Origin: Labrenzia sp. VG12
Lineage (GTDB): Bacteria; Pseudomonadota; Alphaproteobacteria; Rhizobiales; Stappiaceae
DNA length: 64,000 bases
Assembly: GCF_002237595.1 (NCBI RefSeq)
Contig: NZ_CP022529.1
Location: forward strand, 1,922,001 to 1,986,000
Direction of reading: 5' to 3'
Shown here: positions 42,505-52,033 of the stretch, in pieces
How positions within the stretch are numbered: the stretch's first letter is position 1
How the letters are laid out: every line of letters starts with the position of its first letter
Position numbers and translations under genes: made by a program
The notes under the pieces: generated by a model
The model's input: only the letters and a program-made list of their open reading frames with translations
Told to the model about the DNA's origin: nothing
Databases searched by the model: none

Positions 42505-45500
42505 CTATTCGGCTGCAATCATGCGCGCCGGATCGTAGTTCAGAATCGGGGCCAGCCAACGTTCCGCATAGGCCAGATCCCAGCCCTTGCGCAGCGCGTA
42601 GTCCTCCACCTGGTCCTTTTCGATCTTGCCGACACCAAAATAGTGGCTGTCCGCATGGCCGAAATAGAGACCGGACACCGAAGACCCCGGCAACATGGCC
42701 TTGCTTTCCGTCAGCTGAATGCCGGTCAGGCGCTCCGCGTCGAGCAGCTTGAATAGCGTGTCCTTTTCCGTGTGGTCCGGCTGGGCCGGATAGCCAGGCG
42801 CCGGGCGAATGCCCTGGTATTTTTCGGCGATGATGTCTTCCAGGGACAAGGCCTCTTCCTTGGCATAGCCCCAGAGATCCGTGCGAACGATCTGGTGGAG
42901 CTTTTCCGCAAAGGCTTCCGCCAGCCGGTCCGCCAAGGCCTGGGACAGGATCTTGTTGTAGTCATCCCCTTCCCGGGCATACCGCGCGGCAAGCTCGTCT
43001 TCGCCGTGACCGGCCGTCACCGCAAACCCGCCGATCCAGTCGGAGATGCCGCTGTCCTGCTGCGCCACGAAGTCGCTCATCGCAACATTCGCGCGTCCAC
43101 CGGCGGAACGTGCCATCTGCTGGCGCAGGGTGTGGAAGGTCGCCAGGGTCTCGGACCGGGTCTCGTCGGTAAAGACGCGGAGGTCGTCGCCCACGGCATT
43201 TGCCGGCCAAAGTGCGGCGACACCTCGCGCGGTCAGCAGCTTCTTTTCGACGATCTCGTCCAGCATGCGCCGGGCGTCGTCATAAAGCGCCTTGGCTGCC
43301 GAGCCATAGCGATTGTCCGTCAGAACGGCCGGATAACGGCCCTTGATTTCCCAGGTCGCGAAAAATGGTGTCCAGTCGATCAGCGGCACGAGGTCTTCCA
43401 GTGGGAAGTCATCGAATACCGTTGAGCCCGGTTTCTTCGGCGCGACCGGCGGCTTGCCGGTAAAGTCCGCCTTGAAGGCATTGTCCCGGGCGGCCTTCAG
43501 CGACGTGCGCTGCTGGTTGCCCCGGCCGGCCGCATGTTTTTCGGCAATGTCGGCATATTCGGCACGGACATCGGCGTAATAAGGCGCCCGCCCGCCTTCG
43601 CTCATCAGCTTGGACGCCACCCCGACCGCACGGCCGGCATCGGTCACATAGATCGCCTGACCCCGCTCGTAGTTCGGATGGATCTTCACAGCCGTGTGGA
43701 TCTTCGACGTGGTCGCACCGCCAATCAGAAGAGGCACATCCAGGCCCTCACGTTCCAGTTCGGCCGCGACATGGCACATTTCATCGAGCGACGGCGTGAT
43801 CAGGCCGGACAGCCCGACCATATCGACCTTCTCCGCTTTCGCCGTTTCAAGGATCTTGGCAGCCGGGACCATCACACCAAGATCGATCACCTCGAAATTG
43901 TTGCACTGAAGCACAACGCCGACGATGTTCTTGCCAATGTCGTGGACGTCGCCCTTGACGGTCGCCATCAGGATCTTGCCGGCCGACGACTGGCCAGTGA
44001 TGCCTTTTTCTTCCTTTTCCTTCTCCATGAAGGGCATCAGATAGGCGACGGCCTTTTTCATCACGCGGGCGGACTTGACCACCTGCGGCAGGAACATCTG
44101 GCCGGACCCGAAGAGGTCACCGACCACATTCATGCCGTCCATCAACGGGCCTTCGATCACGTGAAGCGGCCGGTCAAACGCCTGCCGGGCTTCTTCCGTG
44201 TCCTCGACCACGAAGTCATCGATCCCGTGCACAAGCGCATGTTCCAGCCGCTTGGCCACACCCCAGGTGCGCCAGGTCAGATCGGCTTCCTTCTTCTTGC
44301 CGCCTTCGCCTTTCCAGCGCTCGGCCGCGTCCAGCATGCGATCCGTCGCGTCGTCCCTTCGGTTCAGGACCACGTCCTCGCACAGCTCGCGCAATTCGGT
44401 GTCCAGATCGTTGTAGACCGCCAGCTGACCGGCATTGACAATGCCCATGTCCATACCGCGCTGAATGGCGTGATAGAGGAACACGGAATGCATGGCCTCG
44501 CGCACGGCCTCGTTGCCGCGGAAGGAGAACGACAGGTTCGAAACGCCGCCCGACACATGGGCATGCGGCAGATTTTCGCGGATCCAGCCTGTCGCCCCGA
44601 TGAAGTCGACGCCGTAATTGTTGTGTTCCTCGATGCCTGTGGCCACCGCAAAGATGTTCGGGTCGAAAATGATGTCCTCCGGCGCGAACCCGACCTTCTC
44701 CGTCAGCACCTTGTAGGACCTTGAACAGATCTCGGTCTTGCGCTCGAAGGTATCTGCCTGACCCTTCTCGTCGAAGGCCATCACAACTACGGCGGCGCCA
44801 TAGCGGCGCACCAGCCTGGCATGCTTGATGAACTCCTCCTCGCCTTCCTTCAGCGAGATTGAGTTCACGACCCCCTTGCCCTGAATGCATTTCAGGCCGG
44901 CTTCAATGACGGTCCATTTGGAACTGTCGATCATCACCGGAACCTTGGCGATGTCCGGCTCGGCCGCCACCAGGTTGAGGAAGGTGACCATCGCCTCTTC
45001 GGAGTCCAGCAGGCCTTCATCCATGTTGATGTCGATGATCTGCGCGCCGTTTTCGACCTGCTGGCGGGCGACATCAAGCGCGGTCGCATAGTCGCCTTCC
45101 TTGATCAGCTTGCGGAAGCGGGCCGACCCGGTGACGTTGGTGCGTTCGCCGACATTGACGAAATTGGTCTCCTTGGTGACGACAAACGGCTCCAGGCCCG
45201 ACAGGCGCATATGCCTGTCGATTTCCGGGATCGTACGCGGCGTCTTGTCCGCAACGGCGTCCGCAATCGCCTTGATATGCGCCGGGGTGGTGCCGCAGCA
45301 GCCGCCGACAATGTTGACAAGCCCGGCAGAGGCAAATTCCTCGATCAGCCCGGCCATGTGCTCCGGGCTCTCGTCATATTCGCCAAACTCGTTGGGCAGA
45401 CCAGCATTCGGATAGGCGCAGACGAGCGTGTCGGCAACCCGGCCAAGCTCGTCCACATGGGCGCGCATTTCCTTGGCACCAAGGGCACAGTTGAGGCCGA

Positions 45501-46233
45501 TGGCGAGCGGGCTGGTGTGACGTACGGAATTCCAGAAGGCCTCCGGTGTCTGGCCGGAAAGCGTGCGGCCGGACAGGTCGGTGATGGTGCCGGAGACGAG
45601 GACCGGCAAGGTCGTGCCGACCTCTTCAAAGACTTCCTCGATCCCGAACAGGGCCGCCTTGGCGTTGAGCGTGTCGAAGATCGTTTCGACCAGAAGGACA
45701 TCAGCGCCACCGGCAATCAGACCGCGTGCAGCTTCCGCGTAAGCAATGCGAAGATCATCAAAGGAAACAGCGCGGTAGCCGGGATTGTTCACGTCCGGCG
45801 AGATGGACGCCGTTCGATTGGTCGGGCCAAGGGCGCCGGCGACGAAGCGGGGCCGCGACGGGTCCTCGGCCATGACCTTGTCACAGGCTTCCCGTGCCAG
45901 TTTGGCGCTCTCGAAATTGAGCTCATAGGCCAGTTCCTCCATGCCGTAGTCGGCCTGGGCAATGGTCGTGGAAGAAAACGTGTTGGTCTCGATAAGGTCG
46001 GCACCGGCATGAAGATAATCGACATGGATCTGCCGGATCGCGTCGGGCTGGGTCAGGCTCAAGAGGTCGTTGTTGCCTTTGACGTCGCTCGGCCAGTCCT
46101 TGAACCTGTCCCCACGATAGGCTGCTTCATCCAGTTTCAGGAGCTGGATTTCAGTTCCCATGGCGCCGTCAAGCACGAGAATACGGGTCTTGGCGAGGTC
46201 ACGAAGGCGCTCAAAGGCGTCGGACTTGGTCAC
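42505..46233 (-). CDS. metH: Cobalamin-dependent methionine synthase
   Basis: A full-length enzyme of 1242 residues that transfers a methyl group from methyltetrahydrofolate through cobalamin to homocysteine. All four modules are visible: the homocysteine domain (LVLDGAMGTEIQLLKLD; zinc cysteine pair in VGGCCGTTPAH), the pterin-binding domain (NFVNVGERTNVTGSARF), the cobalamin domain with the axial histidine (KGDVHDIGKNIVGVVLQCN) and the activation domain (RPAPGYPAQPDHTEK, ESKAMLPGSSVSGLYF). It lies 233 bp downstream of metF, with a hairpin in between, and is followed by a terminator. Part of the methionine-cycle operon under the ArsR-methyltransferase regulator. Confidence 0.97.
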   Translation of the reverse strand: MTKSDAFERLRDLAKTRILVLDGAMGTEIQLLKLDEAAYRGDRFKDWPSDVKGNNDLLSLTQPDAIRQIHVDYLHAGADLIETNTFSSTTIAQADYGMEELAYELNFESAKLAREACDKVMAEDPSRPRFVAGALGPTNRTASISPDVNNPGYRAVSFDDLRIAYAEAARGLIAGGADVLLVETIFDTLNAKAALFGIEEVFEEVGTTLPVLVSGTITDLSGRTLSGQTPEAFWNSVRHTSPLAIGLNCALGAKEMRAHVDELGRVADTLVCAYPNAGLPNEFGEYDESPEHMAGLIEEFASAGLVNIVGGCCGTTPAHIKAIADAVADKTPRTIPEIDRHMRLSGLEPFVVTKETNFVNVGERTNVTGSARFRKLIKEGDYATALDVARQQVENGAQIIDINMDEGLLDSEEAMVTFLNLVAAEPDIAKVPVMIDSSKWTVIEAGLKCIQGKGVVNSISLKEGEEEFIKHARLVRRYGAAVVVMAFDEKGQADTFERKTEICSRSYKVLTEKVGFAPEDIIFDPNIFAVATGIEEHNNYGVDFIGATGWIRENLPHAHVSGGVSNLSFSFRGNEAVREAMHSVFLYHAIQRGMDMGIVNAGQLAVYNDLDTELRELCEDVVLNRRDDATDRMLDAAERWKGEGGKKKEADLTWRTWGVAKRLEHALVHGIDDFVVEDTEEARQAFDRPLHVIEGPLMDGMNVVGDLFGSGQMFLPQVVKSARVMKKAVAYLMPFMEKEKEEKGITGQSSAGKILMATVKGDVHDIGKNIVGVVLQCNNFEVIDLGVMVPAAKILETAKAEKVDMVGLSGLITPSLDEMCHVAAELEREGLDVPLLIGGATTSKIHTAVKIHPNYERGQAIYVTDAGRAVGVASKLMSEGGRAPYYADVRAEYADIAEKHAAGRGNQQRTSLKAARDNAFKADFTGKPPVAPKKPGSTVFDDFPLEDLVPLIDWTPFFATWEIKGRYPAVLTDNRYGSAAKALYDDARRMLDEIVEKKLLTARGVAALWPANAVGDDLRVFTDETRSETLATFHTLRQQMARSAGGRANVAMSDFVAQQDSGISDWIGGFAVTAGHGEDELAARYAREGDDYNKILSQALADRLAEAFAEKLHQIVRTDLWGYAKEEALSLEDIIAEKYQGIRPAPGYPAQPDHTEKDTLFKLLDAERLTGIQLTESKAMLPGSSVSGLYFGHADSHYFGVGKIEKDQVEDYALRKGWDLAYAERWLAPILNYDPARMIAAE

Positions 46234-46273
46234 GGGATCATTCCTTCCAGAAGCTCTGGTTCAATGTGGTCAG

Positions 46274-46296
46274 GCGCCTTCCTGCATGGAAGGCGC
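46274..46296 (-). other. Hairpin in the metF-metH spacer
   Basis: A perfect 9-bp stem (GCGCCTTCC with GGAAGGCGC) and a five-base loop, about 40 bases before the metH start. A second perfect palindrome, CCTGCGG-C-CCGCAGG on the minus strand, is at 46427-46441. No T tract follows either. The spacer may form an RNA control element, but I could not match it to the SAM, SAH or cobalamin riboswitch consensus sequences I know. Confidence 0.4.
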
Positions 46297-46466
46297 GGAT
46301 AATCGTGTCGTGTCACCTGCCGAGGAATTCGGCGGTCGAACTTAGAACCCGTTTTGCCCCTCCGGTGGGGAACAAGAGAAGCGTCGGGTGCCCGGTCAAA
46401 AAGGCTGGGCCCCTTCACGGGCATGTCCTGCGGGCCGCAGGGTCAAACCTGACAGGCTACCTGATT

Positions 46467-47378
46467 TCAGGCTGCCAGGTTTTCCGGTTCCTGCCGTCCC
46501 ATGCCAAGCATGTGACAGATGGCATAAGTCAGATCGGCACGGTTCATGGTGTAGAAGTGAAAGTCATTGATGCCCTTGTCGACGAGATCCATGACCTGTT
46601 CGCAGGCCACCGAGACACCAACCAGCTTGCGGGTTTCCGGGTCATCCTTCAGGCCGGCAAAGCGGCGGGCAAGCCATTGCGGGATCGAGGTGCCGCATTT
46701 GGCGGAGAACACCATGGTCTGCTCGAAATTGTGGATCGGCAGGATGCCCGGGATAACCGGAATGTTGATGCCGGCGGCCGCAATCCGGTCGAGATAGGAG
46801 TCAAACAGATCATTGTCGAAGAAGTACTGCGTGATGATCCGGTCCGCACCGGCATCGACCTTGCGCTTCAGATTGTCGATCTCGCTCTGCCAGCTGCCGC
46901 TTTCCGGGTGTTTTTCCGGATAGCCGGAAACCGAAATGTCGAAATTGGCGATCTTCTTGATCCCGGCAACCAGGTCCGAAGCGTAAGGGTAGCCATTGTT
47001 GTGCGGCGTGTAGCGCGTGCCGATCCCCTCAAGAGGGTCACCGCGCAGGGCCACAAGGTGGCGAACGCCAAGGTCCCAATAGTCACGCACGATCTCGTTG
47101 ACTTCGTCCTGAGATGCCCCGACGCAGGTCAGGTGGGCCGCAGGTGCAAGGTCCGTTTCGGTCAGGATCCGTTCAACGGTCTTGTGGGTGCGCTCACGCG
47201 TCGACCCGCCGGCGCCATAGGTCACGGAGACAAAGGACGGCGCAAGCGGAGCCAGCCGCTGAACCGTGTTCCACAGCGTCTCGGCCATCTTGTCGCTCTT
47301 GGGTGGAAAGAACTCGAACGACGCGGTGATCGGCGACGGAGCCGCCTGATGCGAGCGGCGGTTGGACGTGTCAGTCAT
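46467..47378 (-). CDS. metF: Methylenetetrahydrofolate reductase
   Basis: A 303-residue flavoenzyme that reduces 5,10-methylene- to 5-methyltetrahydrofolate, the methyl donor for MetH. Motifs: ASFEFFPPKSDKMAETLW, FVSVTYGAGGSTRERTHKT, AHLTCVGASQDEV, VALRGDPLEGIGTRYTPHNNGYPYASDLV and ITQYFFDNDLFDSYLDR. Length is typical. The ATG at 47378 has GAGG nine bases upstream and lies one base after the stop codon of the ArsR-methyltransferase gene, so the two are coupled. metH follows downstream. Confidence 0.95.
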   Translation of the reverse strand: MTDTSNRRSHQAAPSPITASFEFFPPKSDKMAETLWNTVQRLAPLAPSFVSVTYGAGGSTRERTHKTVERILTETDLAPAAHLTCVGASQDEVNEIVRDYWDLGVRHLVALRGDPLEGIGTRYTPHNNGYPYASDLVAGIKKIANFDISVSGYPEKHPESGSWQSEIDNLKRKVDAGADRIITQYFFDNDLFDSYLDRIAAAGINIPVIPGILPIHNFEQTMVFSAKCGTSIPQWLARRFAGLKDDPETRKLVGVSVACEQVMDLVDKGINDFHFYTMNRADLTYAICHMLGMGRQEPENLAA

Positions 47379-47379
47379 T

Positions 47380-48402
47380 TCAGGCGACCTCTCGGGACGT
47401 ATCTCTTGCTGGCAGGTCGGTGACGATGCGTCGGTCACGGGCAAGCCAGAGGGTAACAGTCAGGTTGGTATCGTTGTCTTCTCCCGGAACAAGGTCGGTC
47501 ACCTGTTCCAGATCCAGTTCAAGCGCGTCCAGCCAGCGCTCCATCTGGTCATGGGCAAATCCAAGACGGCGATGGGCGTGCTTCTCGCGCAGGAATTCAA
47601 GCTCGTGCGGGGCAAAATCAATGATCAGCAGGCGGCCTCCGGGGCGCAGCGCCCGGGCGGCTTCACTCAGCGCCCGCGCCGGCTCGTCCAGGAAGTGCAG
47701 CACCTGGTGGATGGTCACCACATCAAAGGAACGCGGAGGCACGTTGAGCGCATAGGCGTCGCCGTGGCGGACCTGGGCATTGGAAAGGCCTGCCTTGGCA
47801 AGATTGGCCCGGGCAACAGCCAGCATGTCGTGGGAGGCATCAATGCCGAGGGCTGTTGTGTACTGGTCCGCAAACACCTCGAGCAGACGGCCGGTTCCGG
47901 TCCCCAGATCGAGAAATGACTGGAAGGGCGTGTCTCCAAGCGCAGACCGCATGGCGGCCTCAACATCCTCTTCGGAGACATGCAGCGACCGCTCGCGATC
48001 CCAGGTGAGCGCGCGCGCGGCAAAATAGGCAGCGGCCTCTTCCGCCTTGGCCTTGCGAATGCCTTGAAAGCGCTCCTGGTCGGCAGCCAGGACAGCGTCG
48101 TCGGTCGAGATGCGGGCGACAAGGTCGCGCGCCAGTTGACCGGCGGGGCCGTCGGCCAAACGGTAATAGACCCAGGATCCTTCCGGATAACGCTTGATCA
48201 GATCGGCCTCGGCAAGAAGCTTCAGATGGCGCGAAATACGGGGTTGGCTCTGACCAAGTATTGCGGTCGCATCCTTTACCGTCAGCTCACTTTCCGCCAA
48301 CAGGGCGATCAGGCGAAGACGTGTTGTCTCGCCGACTGCCCGAAGGGCTGTCAGAGTGTCTTCCACGGAAAGGGTATGCTCATCAGTCATCAGTTTCGCC
48401 AT
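47380..48402 (-). CDS. ArsR-type regulator fused to a SAM-dependent methyltransferase (SahR-like)
   Basis: A 340-residue protein. Residues about 10-100 are an ArsR winged HTH (LRAVGETTRLRLIALLAESELTVKDATAILGQSQPRISRHLKLL, GSWVYYRLAD) and residues about 150-300 a class I methyltransferase with the SAM loop FLDLGTGTGRLLEVF and LRPGGRLLIIDF. It begins the operon with metF and metH. In proteobacteria ArsR-family SahR proteins control the methionine cycle in response to S-adenosylhomocysteine; the fused domain would be a natural SAM/SAH sensor. A perfect palindrome stands eight bases before the ATG, so autoregulation is likely. The start could also be the ATG at 48390. Confidence 0.9.
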   Translation of the reverse strand: MAKLMTDEHTLSVEDTLTALRAVGETTRLRLIALLAESELTVKDATAILGQSQPRISRHLKLLAEADLIKRYPEGSWVYYRLADGPAGQLARDLVARISTDDAVLAADQERFQGIRKAKAEEAAAYFAARALTWDRERSLHVSEEDVEAAMRSALGDTPFQSFLDLGTGTGRLLEVFADQYTTALGIDASHDMLAVARANLAKAGLSNAQVRHGDAYALNVPPRSFDVVTIHQVLHFLDEPARALSEAARALRPGGRLLIIDFAPHELEFLREKHAHRRLGFAHDQMERWLDALELDLEQVTDLVPGEDNDTNLTVTLWLARDRRIVTDLPARDTSREVA

Positions 48403-48409
48403 CAATGTC

Positions 48410-48431
48410 GATATAAAGATATCTTTATATC
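48410..48431. promoter_or_regulatory. Perfect 22-bp palindromic operator of the metF-metH operon
   Basis: GATATAAAGAT joined to ATCTTTATATC, an uninterrupted perfect palindrome with an AT-rich centre, eight bases upstream of the regulator start codon. It can overlap the -10 region (TATAAA) of the minus-strand promoter. Form and place fit an ArsR/SahR operator used for repression of the operon. Confidence 0.8.
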
Positions 48432-48708
48432 AAATGCTCGATCGATGCAAGCGATCAAAACATTTGCGACACGGATTGGTTTAAATGCGCCTAATTTGAC
48501 CAAAACCCTCAGTAACTGTTCGCCCACCGCATCTTTCTACGGCCAGTTTCCCGACACTGCGTACGCACATCGAAGGGGCCGGCTACAGTTTGTCATTGCA
48601 AAATGGACCGGCGATCTGTTGTCTGGAAACGCTCGAGATGCAGAACGGCGTTGTCATCGGCACCGACAGCTCTTTGTTCACTTTCGCTGACCCAGATGTG
48701 CCCCGATC
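48432..48708. other. Divergent spacer between methionine-cycle regulator and MFS gene
   Basis: About 280 bp without a supported gene. It carries the upstream part of the minus-strand promoter next to the palindrome and the promoter of the MFS gene. Confidence 0.4.
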
Positions 48709-49908
48709 ATGCAGAGTCCCACCGCCGGCCCGCGCCTCTCCACCCTGATCCTGCTGTCGGCGCTCTGCATCCTTCCGATCAACATCTTCCTGCCATCGCT
48801 GACCAACATGGCTGCAGAGTTCGACGTGGACTATGCCATTGTCGGCCTGTCCCTGGCGGCCTATGCCGCCGTCTCGGCCCTCCTGCAACTGGTGCTTGGG
48901 CCGCTCTCCGACCGATTCGGCCGCCGGCCGGTCATCCTGGGCGGACTTGTGATCTTCCTTGTGGCGACACTCGGCTGCATTCTGGCCCGGGACATCTGGT
49001 GGTTCCTGACCTTCAGGTTGATCCAGGCTGTCATCGCCCCGACCTATGCCGTGGCGCTCGCCGTCGTGCGCGACACGACCAGCAAGCAGGACGCCGCCAG
49101 CAAGATCGGCTACATAGCGATGGCCTGGGCTGTTGCCCCCATGCTTGGACCCGGTTTCGGCGGCCTCCTGGACGAAACCTTCGGCTGGCGGGCCAGTTTC
49201 TGGTTCCTGGCAGCCTTTGGTGTCTCGGTTCTGGTGTTGTGCTGGTTTGACCTCAAGGAAACCAACCGGTCGCCGTCCGACACGATCCTCGAACAGTTCC
49301 GGACATACCCTGAGCTCATAAGATCGCGCCGCTTCTGGGCTTACACGGTCTGCATGGGCTTTTCGATCGGTGCCTTTTTCGCCTTCCTGGCCGGCGCACC
49401 GCTTGCCGCCAACGCGGCCTTCGACCTGTCACCGGGCGTGCTTGGTCTTTTCATGGGCTCCATCACGGGCGGCTTCATGATCGGCAGTTTCCTATCCGGA
49501 CGGTTTGCCGGCCGCGTTCGGCTGACCACAATGATGCTTACCGGCCGGATCATCGCCTGTGCAGGCCTCCTGCTTGGGCTTGGCCTCTACGTGACCGGGG
49601 CAGACCATGTTCTGGCCCTCTTCGGCCCCTGCATGCTTGTTGGTCTTTCCAACGGTTTGACGCTGCCCAGCGCCAATGCGGGCGTTTTGTCTGTCAGGCC
49701 CAAGCTAGCGGGAAGCGCGGCCGGCCTGGCAGGGGCTTTCACGGTCATGTCGGGCGCAATCATGTCCTGGATCGCCGGGATGGCCTTGTCCGATGAAAAT
49801 GTCCGTTATGGCTTGCTGGTGATCATGCTCGGGTCGGCAATGATCGCGCTCGGTGCCGCCGTCGCGGCCCGTCGCTACGAGCACCTTTCCGGCAGCGAGG
49901 GCGTATAG
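48709..49908 (+). CDS. MFS transporter of the Bcr/CflA multidrug type
   Basis: A 399-residue inner-membrane antiporter with twelve hydrophobic segments. The motif A loop is LGPLSDRFGRRPVILGG and motif C is APMLGPGFGGLLDETFGWRASF, both characteristic of the DHA1 Bcr/CflA exporters. Length is typical. Ribosome site weak. It may export drugs or metabolites; nothing in the context defines the substrate. Confidence 0.92.
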   Translation: MQSPTAGPRLSTLILLSALCILPINIFLPSLTNMAAEFDVDYAIVGLSLAAYAAVSALLQLVLGPLSDRFGRRPVILGGLVIFLVATLGCILARDIWWFLTFRLIQAVIAPTYAVALAVVRDTTSKQDAASKIGYIAMAWAVAPMLGPGFGGLLDETFGWRASFWFLAAFGVSVLVLCWFDLKETNRSPSDTILEQFRTYPELIRSRRFWAYTVCMGFSIGAFFAFLAGAPLAANAAFDLSPGVLGLFMGSITGGFMIGSFLSGRFAGRVRLTTMMLTGRIIACAGLLLGLGLYVTGADHVLALFGPCMLVGLSNGLTLPSANAGVLSVRPKLAGSAAGLAGAFTVMSGAIMSWIAGMALSDENVRYGLLVIMLGSAMIALGAAVAARRYEHLSGSEGV

Positions 49909-49945
49909 GCCGCATCCGACCGGCTTTTGCTCGCGGACAGTTGTC

Positions 49946-50821
49946 TCAGCTTGCTGCGGCCTGTTCGCCGGTCTCCAGCATGTGAGCAAATGCTCCGTCG
50001 CGGACGCAGCGTGGCAATTCCTTGAGAGGAACAAGTTCGGTGCCGATCAGCTCCCGCCGGTAGAGCTCTTCGATGTTGCTGGTATCGACCGTCTGCCCGT
50101 GAACCACGGAGGCAAGCTTGGTCCTGAAAGCTTCAAGCCCCCCCATGGACGAGAAGTGCCACCCCGCATCGGGAACAATCGTGACCGGACGGCTGATACC
50201 GGAGAGGTTGTTGTTGCGGATCCTGAGGAAAGGCTGGGTCAGAAATCCGGGAACATAGCTCTTCTTGGTCAGCCGCGCCTTGGTGCGCCGCAGCTGCTGC
50301 GGCGTCGTCAGGAATTTCTTTTCGATCATGCGCGACCCAAGCAGCCAGGTCTTGCCCGGAACAATCCTGTTGAGGTGATGCTTGTGCAGGCTCTGCTCGA
50401 AGACCAGAAGGCGGTTCCTGCAAAGCCGTTCGTTCAACACCTTCGCAAGGACCGGCTTGCGGATAACTTCATCCACATCCGACAACAGGATCAGATCGTC
50501 CGGCGCACAGTCTTCCAGCGCGCGTGCAACGCAGTTGCGCTGATAGTTTTCGCGCTCCCAGTCTTTCTTCCGCCGGTTCTTGTAAACCCCGAGCGCCGGA
50601 GGCAACTCGTCCGGAAACTCGATTTGCAGATCGATGATCTTGTCGGCCCAGGGCGCAAAACGCTCCCGGTTTTCGGCGAAATAGTAAGGTTTGGCGCCGC
50701 CGCGCTGCGTCTGGTTGGCTTCTACGAGAACAAAATGGTCGACATGGTCGCCCATTTCCCGCAGACGGATTTCCAGAAGGTCGAACTCGTTGTGAAAGAC
50801 AAAACAGTCGTAAAGCTTCAT
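49946..50821 (-). CDS. GT17-family-like glycosyltransferase
   Basis: A 291-residue enzyme similar to the beta-1,4-N-acetylglucosaminyltransferase family (GT17). Family features: KLYDCFVFHNEFDLLEIRLREM at the start, HFVLVEANQTQRGGAKPYYF, the metal-binding DLILLSDVDEVIRKP and GWHFSSMGG. Probably cytoplasmic and acting on a surface polysaccharide. It starts seven bases after the stop codon of another glycosyltransferase gene, forming a two-gene unit. Confidence 0.85.
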   Translation of the reverse strand: MKLYDCFVFHNEFDLLEIRLREMGDHVDHFVLVEANQTQRGGAKPYYFAENRERFAPWADKIIDLQIEFPDELPPALGVYKNRRKKDWERENYQRNCVARALEDCAPDDLILLSDVDEVIRKPVLAKVLNERLCRNRLLVFEQSLHKHHLNRIVPGKTWLLGSRMIEKKFLTTPQQLRRTKARLTKKSYVPGFLTQPFLRIRNNNLSGISRPVTIVPDAGWHFSSMGGLEAFRTKLASVVHGQTVDTSNIEELYRRELIGTELVPLKELPRCVRDGAFAHMLETGEQAAAS

Positions 50822-50828
50822 GTCAGGC

Positions 50829-51878
50829 CTACAGGCTCTTCCATAGTCTGAATTGCGCCCTGAGCGCCTTTTCCTGGAGATAGCGCTTGATCTTGAACGA
50901 GGCCGGCAATGTGAGCCCGTCCGCGGACCATTTTCCGGACAAGAACACCTCGTCGAATTTCTGCATCACCGGACCTGGCAGATAGGCCGCCACGGAATCA
51001 CGTGCAAGATCGGAATCCTGCAGGGACGGCGTATATTCTGACAGCAGGCGCACGAGATCCCGCTGCGTCCGGTAGATCCACTCGGATTTGGGGGTCATGA
51101 CGACATGATTCTGATCCATCCCGCCGGCCCAGCTGTAGACCGGCTTGCCGAACATCAGGAACTCCGCGATGGCCAGTCCGAAACTCTCGCCGATTTTCTT
51201 GGCGTTGAGCCCGGCATCGCAGGTCGCGATGAAACGCGACTTTTCCAACGGGTCGACGATCGGCGGCAGAAACAGCACGCGGTCGTGATCGATGAACTTG
51301 TGCGTGTTGACGAACAGAAACCAGAGGTTCGCCCGCTTGCCGAGAGCCTCTTCAACGGCCGTCTGCGCAAACGGAATGTTGAACTGGTCAGCGCCGCCAT
51401 AGCGTCCCACCACATGCGCGTCCGCCGGAATGCCAAGCTCGGCGCGCAGCGTACCGGTCGGTAGCGGCAGATCGACAATATGCGGGACGGCCGGGGCAAG
51501 TCCGCCGGTCATCCAGTCGGCCAGCCAGTCGGAGACATAGGCATAGACATCGCCATGCGGCTCGAAATGACGAAACACGGAATGAACGCCCGAGCTGTTC
51601 GCGGCAACGTCCAGCGGACCAAGGCGCCCCTCACGTATGTAGTAGCAGAAGTCGAGCTGCAACGGCTCGCTGACCCGGCGAGCGTCAACGCCCGCTTCGA
51701 CCGGCACCATGGTCAGGGACTGTCCGAATTTTTCCACGACGGACGGAGTGCTCTTGGCTTTCTTGTAAAAGACAAAGGCCTCGTGCCCAAGCTTGTCCTG
51801 GACCCCGAGCGCATAGTCATGAAGCGCGACACTCATGCCGCGCTCGTTCAAGGTGCCTGCCTGAAATCCGATCCGCAT
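50829..51878 (-). CDS. Glycosyltransferase, GT4-like
   Basis: A 349-residue protein with a GT-B layout: IGFQAGTLNERGMSVALHDYALGVQ at the N-terminus, a middle VVGRYGGADQFNIPFAQTAVEEAL resembling the nucleotide-domain start, and IATCDAGLNAKKIGESFGLAIAEFLMFGKPVYSW, which carries the GExFG-type donor-binding motif. The start at 51878 follows AGGACCGGA; an in-frame codon at 51902 is less likely. It is upstream of and coupled to the GT17 gene. The acceptor is unknown. Confidence 0.8.
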   Translation of the reverse strand: MRIGFQAGTLNERGMSVALHDYALGVQDKLGHEAFVFYKKAKSTPSVVEKFGQSLTMVPVEAGVDARRVSEPLQLDFCYYIREGRLGPLDVAANSSGVHSVFRHFEPHGDVYAYVSDWLADWMTGGLAPAVPHIVDLPLPTGTLRAELGIPADAHVVGRYGGADQFNIPFAQTAVEEALGKRANLWFLFVNTHKFIDHDRVLFLPPIVDPLEKSRFIATCDAGLNAKKIGESFGLAIAEFLMFGKPVYSWAGGMDQNHVVMTPKSEWIYRTQRDLVRLLSEYTPSLQDSDLARDSVAAYLPGPVMQKFDEVFLSGKWSADGLTLPASFKIKRYLQEKALRAQFRLWKSL

Positions 51879-52033
51879 TCCGGTCCTGTTGTCTCGCACC
51901 AAAGCGCGCCGACCATATTCTTGCGCCGTCGCAGTTTGGCATTACCGCCGGGAGCGATAAAGGATTTCACGGCAGAGGTCCATGCACCCGCAGAAGAAAT
52001 GCACGCTGGTGAGCGACGCCTGCCCAAAACCAA

